DNA of 64,000 bases from Symbiodinium natans (GCA_905221605.1 CAJNDS010002557.1:305001-369000), one strand, 5' to 3'; positions 12,815-25,070 are shown, numbered from the stretch's first letter. Made by a program: numbers and translations. Notes: generated from the letters alone by a model not told the origin.

Positions 12815-12980
12815 CTGGGAAGGCTGAGAAGGCTGAGAAGGCCGGGAGGTGAAGCTTCCAGTGCCAGAAACAGCCAAGAGCCAGAGACGGGCCTTCCTCC
12901 CAACAGCCCCAAGAATTCAGAGGCCCCTCTGAGGCCCCAGAGGTTTCAGAGGTTTCAGAGGGGCCCCAGAGGCCCCAGGT
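12815..12980. repeat. Simple GGCTGAGAA repeats and AGAGGCCCC inverted repeats
   Basis: Two to three tandem 'aggctgagaa' units are followed by alternating 'cccagagg' and 'tttcagagg' units that can fold on themselves. The block is specific to duplicate copy 2. Confidence 0.65.
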
Positions 12981-13839
12981 GACCAAAGACCAAGACCCGC
13001 GCAGAGCACCGCAGCCTCGCGGCGCCAGGGCGTGTAGAGTCTGTGCGAGGCCCTGGGGACGTGGACTGCTCTTGTCCTGCGAGTGTCAGGCGGCTCGAAC
13101 TGCGACTCTCAAGGTGCCAGCAATGTGAAGCAGGCGCCCTGGACCTCGAGTTGCCTGCCCAAGCCTAGAGTAGACGTGGCAACGTCTCGCACCGCAACAT
13201 GCAGCAACAAGATGCAGCAACCATCCGATAGGACAACAGCCTGCGATCCCAGAAGCAGTCGACCGGCTCGAGTCGCTCTGGGTTTGGTCTTGTGCTGGCA
13301 CCTCACACCTCAGCCCGCAAACAGAAGTAACAGAAGCCTTCGACAGGCCTAGGCTGGCCAGGGAGTTCGGGCTGAGAACCCCGAGGCAGTCTTTGCACAT
13401 TTCAAGCATTGCCCCGGACCTGGCTCAGCTCTGAAAGCAGGCAAAGGAGCGCTGCATGCGGTACCGGCATCAGCTGTCCTGAAACGCTCTTGCCGAAACA
13501 GCCCTTCCCGGCAAGGAACTGTTGATGCGCCGGGTTCCAGAATTCACAAACTCCCGCCCAGCCCACTTTGAGGCCATCTGCGCCGAATAGCTACCCCTAG
13601 ATTGGGAGACTAACTTCAATCAGTCGGGGGCAAAGACCGGCTGGTGCTTTTGCTGGCTTGATGTTGCAGCCTCTTTCGTGAAAGACTGAATGAAACAGCT
13701 ATTGAGGTGTCAATACTATGGATGACTTACAGCTGTGAGACCATCAGGCCTGTAGCATGAGCTGGATGCAGCTCAGCTGCTTTTCAACATGAGATGCGCT
13801 TCTCGCGGTTGGCCGAAAGACGTTCGTGGACTTGAAGCC

Positions 13840-13875
13840 TTAGGGTTTAGGGTTTAGGGTTTAGGGTTTAGGGTT
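13840..13875 (+). repeat. Interstitial telomeric patch
   Basis: Five TTTAGGG units inserted within duplicate copy 2. Copy 1 has no such patch at the matching place near 10,200, so it postdates the duplication or was lost from copy 1. Confidence 0.9.
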
Positions 13876-15045
13876 ATGTCTGATCACGAAGGACGATTGC
13901 TTAAGTCAACAAGCCTGCCGTCTGATGCTTTGGATTTCCCACAAAAGCCCCGTGAGAGCGGGCAAAATGTGATTTTCGCTTCCCCAAGCCCCCAACACGG
14001 GAAGAAAATAACTGGTGCACGTTCTAGAAAAACTTTCGCACATGGAGGCCAGATGACCACCAAGAGGGGCCTTGGCACGCTAAAACTCGAGCATCGCAGT
14101 GCATGCAAGCCACCAGCCAACCCCCTCTTTGGGAGGTGAGGCTATACTCCTGGAAGCTTACGGGTTGAATCCGGTTGACAGCCACTTCTTGTAGCTCGGT
14201 GGACATATGAGGCCGCAGGGGATGCCAAAACGAAACTTGGGCGGGGAAGAAAACGTCGCGGCCCTACGCTTGAAATGATCGTGGAAGGAATGCAACTACA
14301 TGCGATTCTACACTCCTTGGATGTAAGCGGTGCCAGACTGCAGTGAACTGGCCTTCCCTTCCTCGCGACTCCCGGGACCCTGTGCCAAGGACTCTCATAT
14401 TGCCGAAGCAGCAGTGGCCGGCAAGCAACTCTGGATTTGCCGTGTGCCGCAACCCACTCTTACGGATGACTTACATCTGCAAGGCCATCAGAATTTTCAC
14501 ATGAGCTTGATGTAGCTCAGCTGCTCTGAGTAACATTCAGAATTCGCACCGGCAGAACGTAGGGGCTAATGATGCTTCGACATGTGCAGCTGCGATTCGC
14601 TTGCCATGCGGGCTGCGGAGGGGGAAGGCAGGTCAAAGCGCGGAAGAGTGCGCACAAGTCGCGTGACAATCCGGCAAAGCTAAGCAGAGACGCTGGCAGA
14701 TGCACCGCTACTAGTCGCACCTTCACTTAAGCCACGAGTTGAAACGAAACTCACAATGGTAATGTGTAGCAGAGGAGCGGGTAGGGGTCTGCCAAACGAT
14801 TGCTCCAAGCGCTTCGAGAAGCGGCTACCATAGTTGAACCCCGACTCAAGCTTTGCACCTGATTGTCAACAATATAAGCTAGCCTCCCGTCTCATTGCCA
14901 TCATCCTGGGCTTAGGACATCCCACAAGAACCCGGTGAGCGAGCGCTTGAGGGCAGCATGAGCCCGGTGAGCGAGCGCTTGAGGGCAGCATGTTCCTGGA
15001 AGGAATCCAGCAAAATGCGATCCTGCACTCATGGGGGTGTAAGCG

Positions 15046-15395
15046 GTGCCAGAATGCAGTGAACTGGCCTTCCCTTCCTGCAAGTAACTCTTGATTTGCC
15101 GTGTGCCACAACTCACACTTACGTATGGATGACTTCCATCTGCGAGGCCATCAGAATTTCAACATGAGCTTGATGTAGCTCGGCTGCTCTGAGAAACATT
15201 CAGCATTCGCACCGGCAGAACGGGTATGCCAAGTATCGCCAAGGATTCCTGCATGCAGGGCAGGCATCAGCTGTTCTGAAAACGCTCTTGCCGAAACAGC
15301 CCTTCCCGGCAAGGAACTGGTGACGCGCCGGGTTCCAAAATTCACAAACTCCCGCCCAGCCCATTTGGAGGCCATCTGCCCCGAGTAGCTACCCG
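15046..15395. repeat. Partial third copy of the duplicated block
   Basis: Positions 15,050-15,215 match parts of 10,455-10,700 and 14,340-14,560. Positions 15,235-15,395 match 9,790-9,930 and 13,440-13,600. The order differs from copies 1 and 2, so this is a rearranged fragment. Confidence 0.75.
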
Positions 15396-18300
15396 ACGCT
15401 GGCTTGACGAAGCTTGCGGGTTAGCATCTTCGTGGAAGCTGAATGAAACAGCGATTGAGCTATCAGTAATTCGGCTCAGAAATAGCAAGGACGTCCCGAG
15501 CAAGCAGAAGGTGCAAGCCAACCAGCTTCCACGCGGCTTGAGTTCCTCGCCCAAGCCAAAGATGCCGGATGGTAGTGCCACGAAGGCCGCACGCTTCGTT
15601 CTGTGGCCTCGCCTCCTCGTGGCGTGAGCCCACGTCCGTGACTACTGGCACATCCCAGGCCTATTTCCGTGGTGCTCTGTGGCAGAGCCCGAACGCAGCG
15701 GCTGCATCGGCAGTTTTTCAGAGCATTTTTGGCAGACCCGCCGCACGTGTCTGTGCACCCCAGGTTGCTGTTTTTTTCACACCTTCATGAGGAATCTTGA
15801 TGCTCGAACTGCAGACTCACAAGGATGTCTTCAAAAGTGCTAAACCCAAAAAACAAGGGAAGCCGGTCGGTACTCGCGGCGGGATTAACGTCTGTGGGAT
15901 CTCATGACTGGTACTCCGGGCTGCGCTGCTCGGCAGGCCTTGGGCCCGCCACTAGTCACTAGCTGCTCCTGGCGGAAGCTTCCCAGAGACATCTTTCTTT
16001 CAGGCCCTGCAGACAGCTGGGTACCACGACAGGTGCTGTGTTTACGGACTCAAGATGTCTCCTTCAACGCAGTCCGGAGCAAACTCGTGTCCTCAAATTG
16101 GCCTGTACCGGTCGTATCTCCTCCAATCTTTTGCCATGTACGAATGTAGGCCATCCGGTGCTCGTGACTCTGCAGCCTGCGTGTGCTGTGATGGAGCAAT
16201 CGAGGTCTTAAACCTGTGCCTTTTGCAGGAGGGATCGGTTCACACTGTCATTGCTGTATCCCACTGTCAAATTGCTGGTGCACATCGCCCTGAATACCAG
16301 CGGCCGATCTTGCAGTATGCCGACCGGATCGCTGTAATTAGGGGGGTCCCGTGGAGACCAGAGAAGCCTGACATTGGGTTTAGAAATGTTTAGAACCTTT
16401 GGGCTCCTCTTCTCCTGTGCAAGCACCATGCGCGGCTCTTTGCCTAATCTTCTGGCGGCCTCGGTCTCTGGCGCCCAAGATTCGGCGGGGGGAGGTCAGA
16501 GAGTCCATATCAGTCTCAGAGCCGGGAATCTAAACTGTGCTCTGGATGGGAGTAGCACCTGCGAGGGATGGGGAGACGGTGGGAGCCGCCGCGCGAACAG
16601 CCCTGGGAGCCTTGGGCTGTGGGTCGCCCACACACCGCCTCAACATCACAGCTCAGCCCTGGCTCAGGCCCACTGGGCCGAGTCCCAGTGCCAGTCACAG
16701 GCCCAAAAACGGCCCAAGAAGCCCGGACAAAAGTGACAGAAAAGGGATCAAGTGGGCATGGGCATGCCGGTGACGTCTCGTGCATCTGCGTGTGGGCTTT
16801 AGTTCAATCTTGCTGCTTCACTGACTCCTTGGCTGTGAAGTGCTTAGGCAAAAGCCGCCCCCAAGCCGACGTAGGGCAAACTCCCCAAGGTGCCTCTGTT
16901 TTCCGTACATCTGGTCAAGGCAGCTCTTCAACTTGGGAGCCTTCCGCAATGGCACCATCTGCTGAAAAAGTCCTGCGAAAGTGGGGACGCGAGCGAACAC
17001 ACCAAGACCTCACGGTCACCGCTTCGCTTGAAGTGTTGAAGCGCCGTTCTGGAGCAAGGACACGGCATTGATCCCTGCGAATCTTCGGCCTGAAGGCTGG
17101 CGGCTTGCGTGCGTAGTCAACAGCGGCTCTGGAACCACATTCGAGATCTCAAGTCTGAGCGAAGTCTCTAGAGCCGTGAGACTCTTAAAATCCCGGATCC
17201 CGGCAAAGCTGTGGACTCAGATGTCATTTTTTCACCTGGGCGCCTGGGGCTTCCATGACCTGCCTTCAAATAGTCCGGCCCAGCGCACGGGCCCAGAAAC
17301 TAAGACCAGATTTCGGGAGTCCGTTCCAGCCACGGTGAGAAGCATCCCGGTCGCGGGGTGATGGCACCAGCCGCACCGACACCTTCCTGAAAGCTTTGCT
17401 TTCGACGTGGCAGGTGCAGAGGAAGTTGGCGAATCCCAGCCTTGACGATGTCCCTTGGCTCTGCAGTGGGCAAGGTCTCTGTTGCCACCGGAAACATCAA
17501 GCATGCGGCTGGCCCCACCGAGAAGTTGCTTTGATGTAATGCTGTCGGTTTGTCAAAGAGACGACCGAAGGGACCTCTCACGCGCATGGCAACTGAGTGC
17601 ACTCGGCGCCTCGTCTTAGCGCAGGCTTCAGGGGCGACATCTGAGATGCGAGCTTGGCCTCGGAGCATCTGCAGAAGCCCGAAGACTGGCGAAGGTCGCC
17701 AGTCGAGGATCCCGGCTGGTGCCAGATGCACACCACCTAAGGGGGGTGCAGGGTCCCTCGAAAGTGGCGGCCACCTATTTGGGTAAGTGTGGCTTCGGGC
17801 GGGGGGTGGGGGGGGGGGGGAACCACTCTACTTGTGAGGCCCGCGACGGCACCACACGTGTAAAAAGCGCGACACCGCTTTGGCACGCGACACTGTATAC
17901 CAAAGACACCCCATGTGACAAAAGGCCCAACACTGAATGTCAAACCCCAGCAGGACGCAGGTTCGAGGGAAACAGTCAGGAATACAAAGTTTTGCGTGTG
18001 CCTGCATGTGCCTGAGGGTATTACTGTGTCTGTGGCCAGGAAGAGGCAGAAATGGAAGTCCCAACAACAGCAGGTGGGTGGGGACATGTGGGGACTGCAG
18101 TCGGCAGCGATCAGAGCGACCGAGACACCACTCCAGAGGTACGCCTAGCGATGCAGCACAGGGTCTGGGAAGACTGCTTTCGAGCCCGACACCAGCAATC
18201 AGGGATTCCACTCGCGGTGACCACGCGCACCACGTGCTGACAAGACCCCCTTTGTGCTTGGAAGTGGCGCTGCGACACAACATTGGCGAACGCATCAGGC

Positions 18301-19951
18301 AGCAAGGGCGCGCGCCTTCTGGGTGCCACTACAAAGCGCTTTTTTGTTGAGACTCGTGAAGGATTATGAGGCGCTGCCCAAAATGAACGCGGTTTTTGCT
18401 ACGCCTTCTGCAGGTGCAACACGGCCGTGAATGCTTGAAGTCAAGGAGCACGGGAGGACCCGACGCCAACTCTTTTTGGGAGAGCCCCCCACCCTCACGC
18501 TGAACAGTGGCCCACCTATTCAAAATAGGTGCCACCAGAGTGACCCCTTCCCCCACCCACCGATTTTTCAGGGGGTGGGCAGGAGGCGACCGTGCCAGCC
18601 ACCGCGGGGAGAGCATCTGGACATCTTCATCGCCGAGCTGTCAAGGTGCATGGGGCTGGCGCTGCGATGAGCAGGCACACTCGAGGTCGCAACTCAAGGG
18701 GGGGGCCGAGCGCCGACGAGATCGCTTTTGTCCGCTGCCTTCAACATGTGGTGGTGTCCGGTCAGGCCGCGCGTGCAGACCTTCAGCACGCCCGATTCAA
18801 CACCAGTGTCTCACATCAGCTCTGACCGTGCTGCCTGACTGCCTACAACCCCAAAGGATGGAGATGGAATGGACCCAAGCCACGCGAAAACATGGCCAAA
18901 GAGGCGGTTAATGAGTGAGACGGAGAATCTCGGCTCCACAGTCTCGGGCGGGGCTCCCGCTCGAATGCACTGGGAGGCAAAGAGGCGACAGGTCTGAAAC
19001 CATCCCCTCTTGGCCTATGTCAAGCATGAGCATGCGAAAGGATCCCCTGCGTCTTGCACGACGGCTTACACATCATCCCATGACCCTAGACTGGTTCTCC
19101 CAAAACCAACTCTGAACTCCTCCGGCAAAGATGCCAAGTCCGACATAAAGCCTCTACCGTCCTAGACTCCCACCTCTCGCAGAGCACAGGGCGTCGGCGA
19201 GCTAGCGACGAAGCTTCGAGCAGCGCGACGTCCTCGCGGGACACGCGGCCGAGGCACTGAGCACGAGGAGGAGCGCTTTCGGCTGCGAGATTTAGGCCAA
19301 CCGACGCCGCGGACACAAGGAGAAACAAGACGGACTCGACTGCAGGGTTCTGATTGAGCGCGAGGCACGCGGCCCTTCGTGTCCCGGGACGAACAACCTC
19401 CGACAAGAGTTTAGCCTTGAACTCCAAGAAGAGAAGCACAGGGCCGGCGCGCATCGCGGAACCGGGCAAGTCTGCACAACGGCCTGCCACTGAGCCAGGT
19501 GGCGGCCGAGAACTCCCTGCACCCAAGCCCGTGCCTCATCCGCATCTACTCAAAAACACCGAGCTCCCTTTCTCACATGGATGGGAAGCCAATCACATAC
19601 GGAGGAGCGTCGACAGAACGCGCCTAAGCTGGGATAGGAGGCCTCAACTACACAGGGCTGATGACAGCTGACGCTTTGGACTGGCCCTCAACCTTTTATC
19701 CGACAACTTTTCTCAAGATCTCACTCTCCTCTGCTCTTCGGGCCTTCCCTGAAAGGCTCCTGAGCGAGCTTTCCTCAAAGACACCCCTTCTCCTCTCCTC
19801 GCGAGTCGAAGCACAGGAAGGGGCCTCCTAAACCGGAGTCCGACGGCTAGCTCCCCAACTAACCCGAGCTGAGCGGAGCCGGCCACGGGGCAAAGTGCCA
19901 AGGCTTCAACGGGAGGGGCCCACGCACGGAGCTCCAGCCTGACAGCACATC

Positions 19952-20070
19952 TAGGGTTTAGGGTTGAGGGTGCAGAGTTTAGGGTTTAGGGTTTAGGGTT
20001 TAGGGTTTAGGGTTTAGGGTTTAGGGTTTAGGGCTTAGGGTTTAGGGTTTAGGGTTTAGGGTTTAGGGTT
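19952..20070 (+). repeat. Interstitial telomeric repeat (TTTAGGG)n, rightmost
   Basis: About sixteen units, mostly perfect TTTAGGG, with TTGAGGG and CTTAGGG variants. It marks the right edge of the telomere-repeat-bearing region. Confidence 0.95.
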
Positions 20071-20190
20071 ACTTTACATGGGCTTTCTTGGGGGCTTGAG
20101 AACACCACCATGGCCTGAAACATACTCAGCACTTCCGGCACCTCCCTATCTCTATGGCAAAATCTTCAGACCATTTCAGACCTACACGCC

Positions 20191-20279
20191 GACGTTGTTT
20201 GTCGTTGTCGTTGTCGTTGCTGTGGCTGTGGCTGTGGCTGCGGCTGTTGCTGTTGCTGTGATGGTGATGGTACAGTGAT
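20191..20279 (+). repeat. GTT/GTC-GCT-GAT trinucleotide tract
   Basis: Imperfect trinucleotides (gttgtc, gctgtg, gctgtt, gatggt) giving a Val/Ala-rich frame with no other coding signal. Similar weaker tracts lie at 21,600-21,780. Confidence 0.8.
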
Positions 20280-22840
20280 GCTGATGCTAATGATGGTTAA
20301 CCAGTTTCGTTCCACTTGTTGTGTCCATCCGCGTTCTCATGTGTATAGACTGTCTAGCGAGCCCAAGCCTCCCGTGCTCCGCGTGCCTCCTCTGGAGAAG
20401 GGCTCGCAGTAAGGGGAAGCTGTTCGCATCCAGTAGCATCAGCTGCATCGGCCAAATGAACCCAGGATCCTTGGCAGGCCGATCCGTGTTAGGCCATCAG
20501 CATGCAATGGTACAACGCAGTCGTCTTATGGCTTTCAACACTGCAATGGTTGACTGGCATCAACAATGATCTTTGTCGTTTACTCAACCCCCTGGTACAC
20601 CAGCCGCAACACAGCTGGAAAGGCATGTGTCACCAGTGAACCCTACGGCCTGAACCAGATGAATCAGAGGACATGCTGCAAAGAGCCTCGCTGAAGGGCT
20701 TTTGGGCTTCGGGGTTTCGAAAGACCTCTTAAAGGGACAGCTGAACCCTTGTTCTGCCGACCTGCTGCTTCATCTCCATCTTCTCCACTCAAACAACATC
20801 AGAGACCACAGCGTAAAGCTGTCTTTTGGAGGGGACGTCAGACTTCAGGCTTTATGTAGGCGAGTCTAAGTGCACCTTGTCCAACGGTTTCAATGTCGTT
20901 TTGAATCAGGTCCTCCATCTAGATATGCTCCTAGACAACGCAGCACTTCTTCAATAATTACTTGAATCGCTGTCCCGTTGCTGTGATGGACAAATTAAAC
21001 ACAAGAACTGAAGAGCCGAAATGCCTGGTGTTGGTACACCATGCATTGCGCCGAATCAAGTTACAGTGCTGGCCCGTACATGTGCATCCTTCGCAAAAGG
21101 TTGTGCAACACCTCCACGTGCCAACATGGCTTCACGCAACAAACACTGCAATAGAACAGCTGTAACAAGTCACGCTACGTTTCACGGCCACACAGCGCCC
21201 TGCACTCCGGAAATTGTGCCCGTTTGACAGGAAAGCTTCCATGCGAAGCTGTGCGGTGTTCTGAAACAAGCCGAAAGCAATGAATGAAGCAATAGCGGAT
21301 CTAGCATTGCTTGCTACTATGTCCTACTACATAACAGGAGTGAACTGCCCAGCACGGCACAACCGCCTGGCAAGCTGGACCATGATGCGACTTGTGCAGG
21401 CAAGGACACAAGCAGAATCCGTTCAGCACCGTGGCCTCAACTTGAACGTCGCTTGGAAGTTTGAATTCTAAAAGTGACCCGATGGTGACATGTCTGTTCA
21501 GTCAAAGCTGACTGACTGCCATCCACTGCCAATCTTTCCTGCTACGGCATGGGAGCAAACCATCCGCAAGAGCAGCCCAACCTAACCAAGCAGAGGGCTC
21601 ATGAAGCGAAAATATCATCGTCGCCATCAGCATCGCCGCCACAGTCGTCATCCTACTTGGAACCATCGCCACTGGGACCAACATCGTGGTTCGTCAACGT
21701 CCTCGTCATTTTGCTACAACCGACGTGATGTGATGATGCTGAAGGTGGTGACAGTGACGATGATGCTGCAATGAGGGTCATCATTCCCAACAAGAAACAT
21801 GACGAAAATATGCTGAAGACAACCGACGACCAAAACACAAAGAAGACCACCGCATCAACCTTCCACATGACCCAGAAAATCCCTTGACGAAGGCCCAAGT
21901 CAGCTGCTAGAGCTATCATCGTTTCAAACCCGGGAAGTGGGCTGAGCCGATCAAACAACAGACAAGAAAAACAAGAAAACTTGAAGAAGAATCATGATAA
22001 TGATAATCGTATGGTATAAATAGCAGAATCAAGTAGCACTACTAACAATAACAACAGCAATAATGACAGTACTCGATTTGTGGCCATGACCGCCATTCAT
22101 ACCCTTGACATGGGCTTACTTGGCGGTTCACGCCAATCACAACTGTCTTTATAACCCACTTCAAAGCTTCTAAAGTGCCCCAATATGGATATAAGCCAGT
22201 AATCAATACAGCTATGATTGGTTATTCAGTACCATGAAGTAGACATGGAAAAGGGTCCAGAGTCGAGGCCGAGATGAAGTGCAAGACATTGGCGGATGGA
22301 ATGTTTCTGGGAAAAGGCAAGAATGCAAGTAGTGACCATCGAAAATGGGATAGAGAAGTAGCGATTTCCAAACCACCTGGAAACTACTCAAGTGAAATGG
22401 ATGATCTTCCAAAGCCAGATAAGCACAGAAGAGCCTACCAACTTCTCAGTCATTCGACTCCTCCCAGCTCGGTGTTCCTGTTAGAAATTAGCCGCGGTAC
22501 TCTTCGTACCTGATACACAATGCACATAACTTACGCATAACTGAGAGCCTCCAAAAAGCTTGCATTCGGCGACTGTGGCAGATGGCTCGCGGTATCTTGG
22601 ATTGCTGTCAATTGGCAGCACTTCGAAACGGGCTCGGAGCCAGGCAGAACCTCCGATCCCCCTTCAGAATGCCCCATAAGCGCTAGCACCCATTACTAGA
22701 AGACGACAAGCCCGAACAATTTGACACGCGTTGACTCTATGCACTTGACTCCATGCACTGTGTGCACTTGGACAATTGTGTGCGCCGCTGTGGTTTAGAA
22801 AGGATCCAGACCTTTTGCGAAGGGGGGAAAGCTTTCAGCG
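20280..22840. other. Intergenic, no recognised content
   Basis: Base composition is more AT-rich than region 1. I see no long open frame, no paralogue elsewhere in the window, and no RNA gene signature. Confidence 0.5.
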
Positions 22841-22845
22841 CTGAA

Positions 22846-23072
22846 GGATTTCGACATCTCGGAATTGTTCCCATGATATTTACAAGGGTTTCGACACCCC
22901 GCATTCCAAATTCGAGTTCTACGATGGTTGCCAGATTTTCGAGACCCTGGGAATTTGAGTCCCATATTTGCAAGGCTGGAATTCGAGTTCCACAAGATGT
23001 GAGAGGTTTTTTCAAGGCACCGGAATTCGAGTCCCACGACATTTGCAAGGTTTTCGAAGTCTTAGAATCTTC
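22846..23072. repeat. Degenerate ~42-bp tandem repeat with a GGAATTC core
   Basis: About five diverged monomers. Each pairs a GGAATTCGAGTTCCA-like inverted repeat with a following 'atttgcaaggttttcga'-like stretch. Clearest starts are near 22,858, 22,905, 22,950, 22,978 and 23,022. An open frame crosses it, but the coding look comes from the repeat. Confidence 0.72.
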
Positions 23073-23867
23073 ACCACAGATGTGCTTAATTTGCATTTTG
23101 CCATTCTGCTCCCTCTACGGCGGCATCACCATGGATGTTCTCCGAAAGATCCTACTTTGTCTATGGCAAGTGCTGAAAGAGGGGTTTCACCCTGCTTGCT
23201 GGTTGCTTCGCTCTTTTTTGTCTTTGATTCGAGTTTTGGTGCGTTGGTTCCGTCGTTGTCTTACCTCTAGTTTCCGAGTTCCACAAGAACGGCCTACTGT
23301 GCTTCGGATGCAGTCAAGAGGCAAAAAAGAGGACCGATCAACAAAGAAAAGAGCACCAGTGCAAGGTGCATTGTCTTCGATGGCGTAACGGCGTGGTCGT
23401 TTTTCTCTAGAAGCCAAAATTTGTCAGCTTCAGCAGTGGAGGAAGTGAATATGTGGCGAAGCCAGAATTGCTCGTGTCTGGGAAGACCAACTTGGCTTCA
23501 ACGTTTTCAGCGGTTGTGCTTTTTTTGGCATTGAGCTTCAAAGCTTCTTTACCACATCAGCGGCGCAGTAAGCGATTCAAGACAATTGCTGTAAAGGGTG
23601 AAACGTAATAGTCAAAGCAACTTAAAGCAGCGACAAAAGGACTTTTTGACTTTGATTCGCAACGGGTCAGTGCATAGCAGAGACATGCAGACGCTGGTGG
23701 ACCCGCGTAGCGATAATGAGCCAGCATAGGGATGCCTGGCAGCTTGCAGCTGCACTTGCATAAGCAAGCCTCAAGAGTGTGAAACCACGAGGCTGGCATG
23801 CCGGTCCTAGGACCCAGCACATGCCTATGAGAGATTGGCCTTCCGGTCCGAAGACCCAGCAAAGGCA
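23073..23867. other. Intergenic, no recognised content
   Basis: Nothing supportable was seen. It may include the 3' untranslated part of the LINE lying to its right on the minus strand. Confidence 0.4.
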
Positions 23868-24056
23868 CTACAGAAACACGACAAAGAACAGTGCTGATGA
23901 TAGAGCAACATAGATAAGCCAAATTCGCTGAACATCGTGGCCATCTCTCCGGGATTGAAACACTACGTGCGAGAAGATGATGCAGCTGGGGAAGTCAATA
24001 AACCAGATAGTTAGGAATAGATTCGATATCCAGTGAACATGAGAGCTTTGCTGCAT
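23868..24056 (-). CDS. Small hydrophobic ORF downstream of the deubiquitinase
   Basis: A 62-codon frame from an ATG, about 235 bp downstream of the USP stop codon on the same strand. Two hydrophobic stretches (roughly residues 9-29 and 45-62) look like membrane segments, and the frame ends right after the second. I know no family for it. It could be the last small ORF of LINE-A or chance; only its position and hydrophobicity argue for it. Confidence 0.2.
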   Translation of the reverse strand: MQQSSHVHWISNLFLTIWFIDFPSCIIFSHVVFQSRRDGHDVQRIWLIYVALSSALFFVVFL

Positions 24057-24290
24057 CGATCGAAGTGGCTGTTGGAGCTACTAGTTGGCTGCAGAAAGGG
24101 CTTGTTCCAGGACAAACAGCATGAGCGTGATACCAAACTCGATACCCAACAACAGCAGCACCCTACGAACGTGCCCTTCCGTCGATCTGTGATTTGACAA
24201 AAGATCACCTGTAATCGAGTGCAGCGGGCGAGTGTCCACAAAAACAGTGCAGGTGGAATGGTATAAGTCAGAAAGCAAAAAGAAGAAGGA

Positions 24291-25070
24291 TCAGTCACCC
24301 ACTAGTGCAAGGAGATAAAAATTCCGCATTAGGACCTCAGCCTCGTTTGAGGAGAGTTCAGCCACGCTCACACCATCATCAGAAGTATATCTGCGAATAT
24401 CACCATCGCACCCGGATTGAAACTCATGAAAGAAGGCTCGATAATGACCAGATTGCGGACTGTTGCCCAGATGGTATACCCCGGATACAACATGATAGGA
24501 CCGCAGAGCTTTCCGATTTTCCACCAAGGTCGGTATGAGAAGACTGTCGGGGATCTTGAGACGAACATTGTTCTTCCGGATCCGGCCATGCTGAAGGGAG
24601 AAACGCATGACCTGTAGAAAAAGTATCCTTGGCGGATGTATCAGAAATTGCAGCCCTTCTGTTGTCTGATGCCATTCCTGTATCACGGCGGGAAGGCTTC
24701 GGTGTCGACCAATGTGAAGTATAATTGGCGCTGAGGTTAGATCAATCACATCCACCAGAGCGGAGGTCGGGTCGTATGAATGAATTGACCCTCCCAATCC
24801 TGGAATCGTGACATATTCCAGGAGGAACATCAAAAATTCAACCACATCCTGTTGTGTACCCGGTCTGCCCCATATGGCCAAGATTCTTGACCATTCCTCT
24901 ATATCACACAGCCTGCCATTTGTCTCTGCAACCCGCTGCTGAACTGTAAGCAGGAGTCCTCCCATCGATTCATGAAAATGCCGGCTGAGCCACCATATAC
25001 ACAGAAGTAGTGCATTCTGATAGCATGTATTGCCAGTGTTTTGCAGAATTGGGAGGGCAGCTGCAGTCAT
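24291..25070 (-). CDS. USP-type (C19) ubiquitin-specific protease of LINE-A
   Basis: A compact 259-residue cysteine protease domain expected to cleave ubiquitin from proteins. All family boxes are visible. The Cys box 'NTGNTCYQNALL' starts eight residues after the Met at 25,070, and Cys is at about residue 16. The QQD box 'GTQQDVVEFLMFLL' follows, then a beta-strand region with 'LQVMRF', then the His box with 'GVYHLGNSPQSGHYRAFF', and finally 'TSDDGVS' before a hydrophobic C-terminal strand. The start is chosen at an ATG whose A is the last base of the stop codon of the preceding 327-codon ORF (TGATG overlap). The domain begins right after it, which suits an independent ORF. The same frame is also open upstream, so a fusion to the zinc-finger part of the EN-RT ORF is possible. 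USPs are about 300 residues or more, so this is near minimal. Confidence 0.88.
   Translation of the reverse strand: MTAAALPILQNTGNTCYQNALLLCIWWLSRHFHESMGGLLLTVQQRVAETNGRLCDIEEWSRILAIWGRPGTQQDVVEFLMFLLEYVTIPGLGGSIHSYDPTSALVDVIDLTSAPIILHIGRHRSLPAVIQEWHQTTEGLQFLIHPPRILFLQVMRFSLQHGRIRKNNVRLKIPDSLLIPTLVENRKALRSYHVVSGVYHLGNSPQSGHYRAFFHEFQSGCDGDIRRYTSDDGVSVAELSSNEAEVLMRNFYLLALVGD

Larger units (their letters stand above)
11940..15045. repeat. Segmental duplication, copy 2
   Basis: Second copy of the 8,150-11,170 block. It lacks the counterpart of 8,255-8,407 and of 9,133-9,380, and carries an extra GA/GC-rich insertion at about 12,835-13,085 and a telomeric patch at 13,840-13,875. Confidence 0.88.
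1..20070. other. Subtelomere-like, gene-free repeat region
   Basis: This stretch has no protein that I can support. The many open frames are short, occur in all frames, and cross repeat boundaries. It holds at least thirteen patches of (TTTAGGG)n or its complement, several minisatellites, and a mosaic of segmental duplications. No telomere-type patch is seen after position 20,070, so the boundary is fairly sharp. The content suggests subtelomeric DNA or an internal array of former chromosome ends. Segments between the listed repeats (for example 2,000-2,950, 3,300-4,770, 15,500-19,950) show nothing I recognise. Confidence 0.6.

Noticed and set aside
17300-18350. Frames of 130-155 codons on both strands
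   Set aside because: GC-rich region open in several frames at once, with no recognisable motif and no start context.
22753-23388. 211-codon open frame on the plus strand
   Set aside because: It crosses the ~42-bp tandem repeat and has no domain-like composition. The opposite strand is equally open, so it is a product of the repeat.
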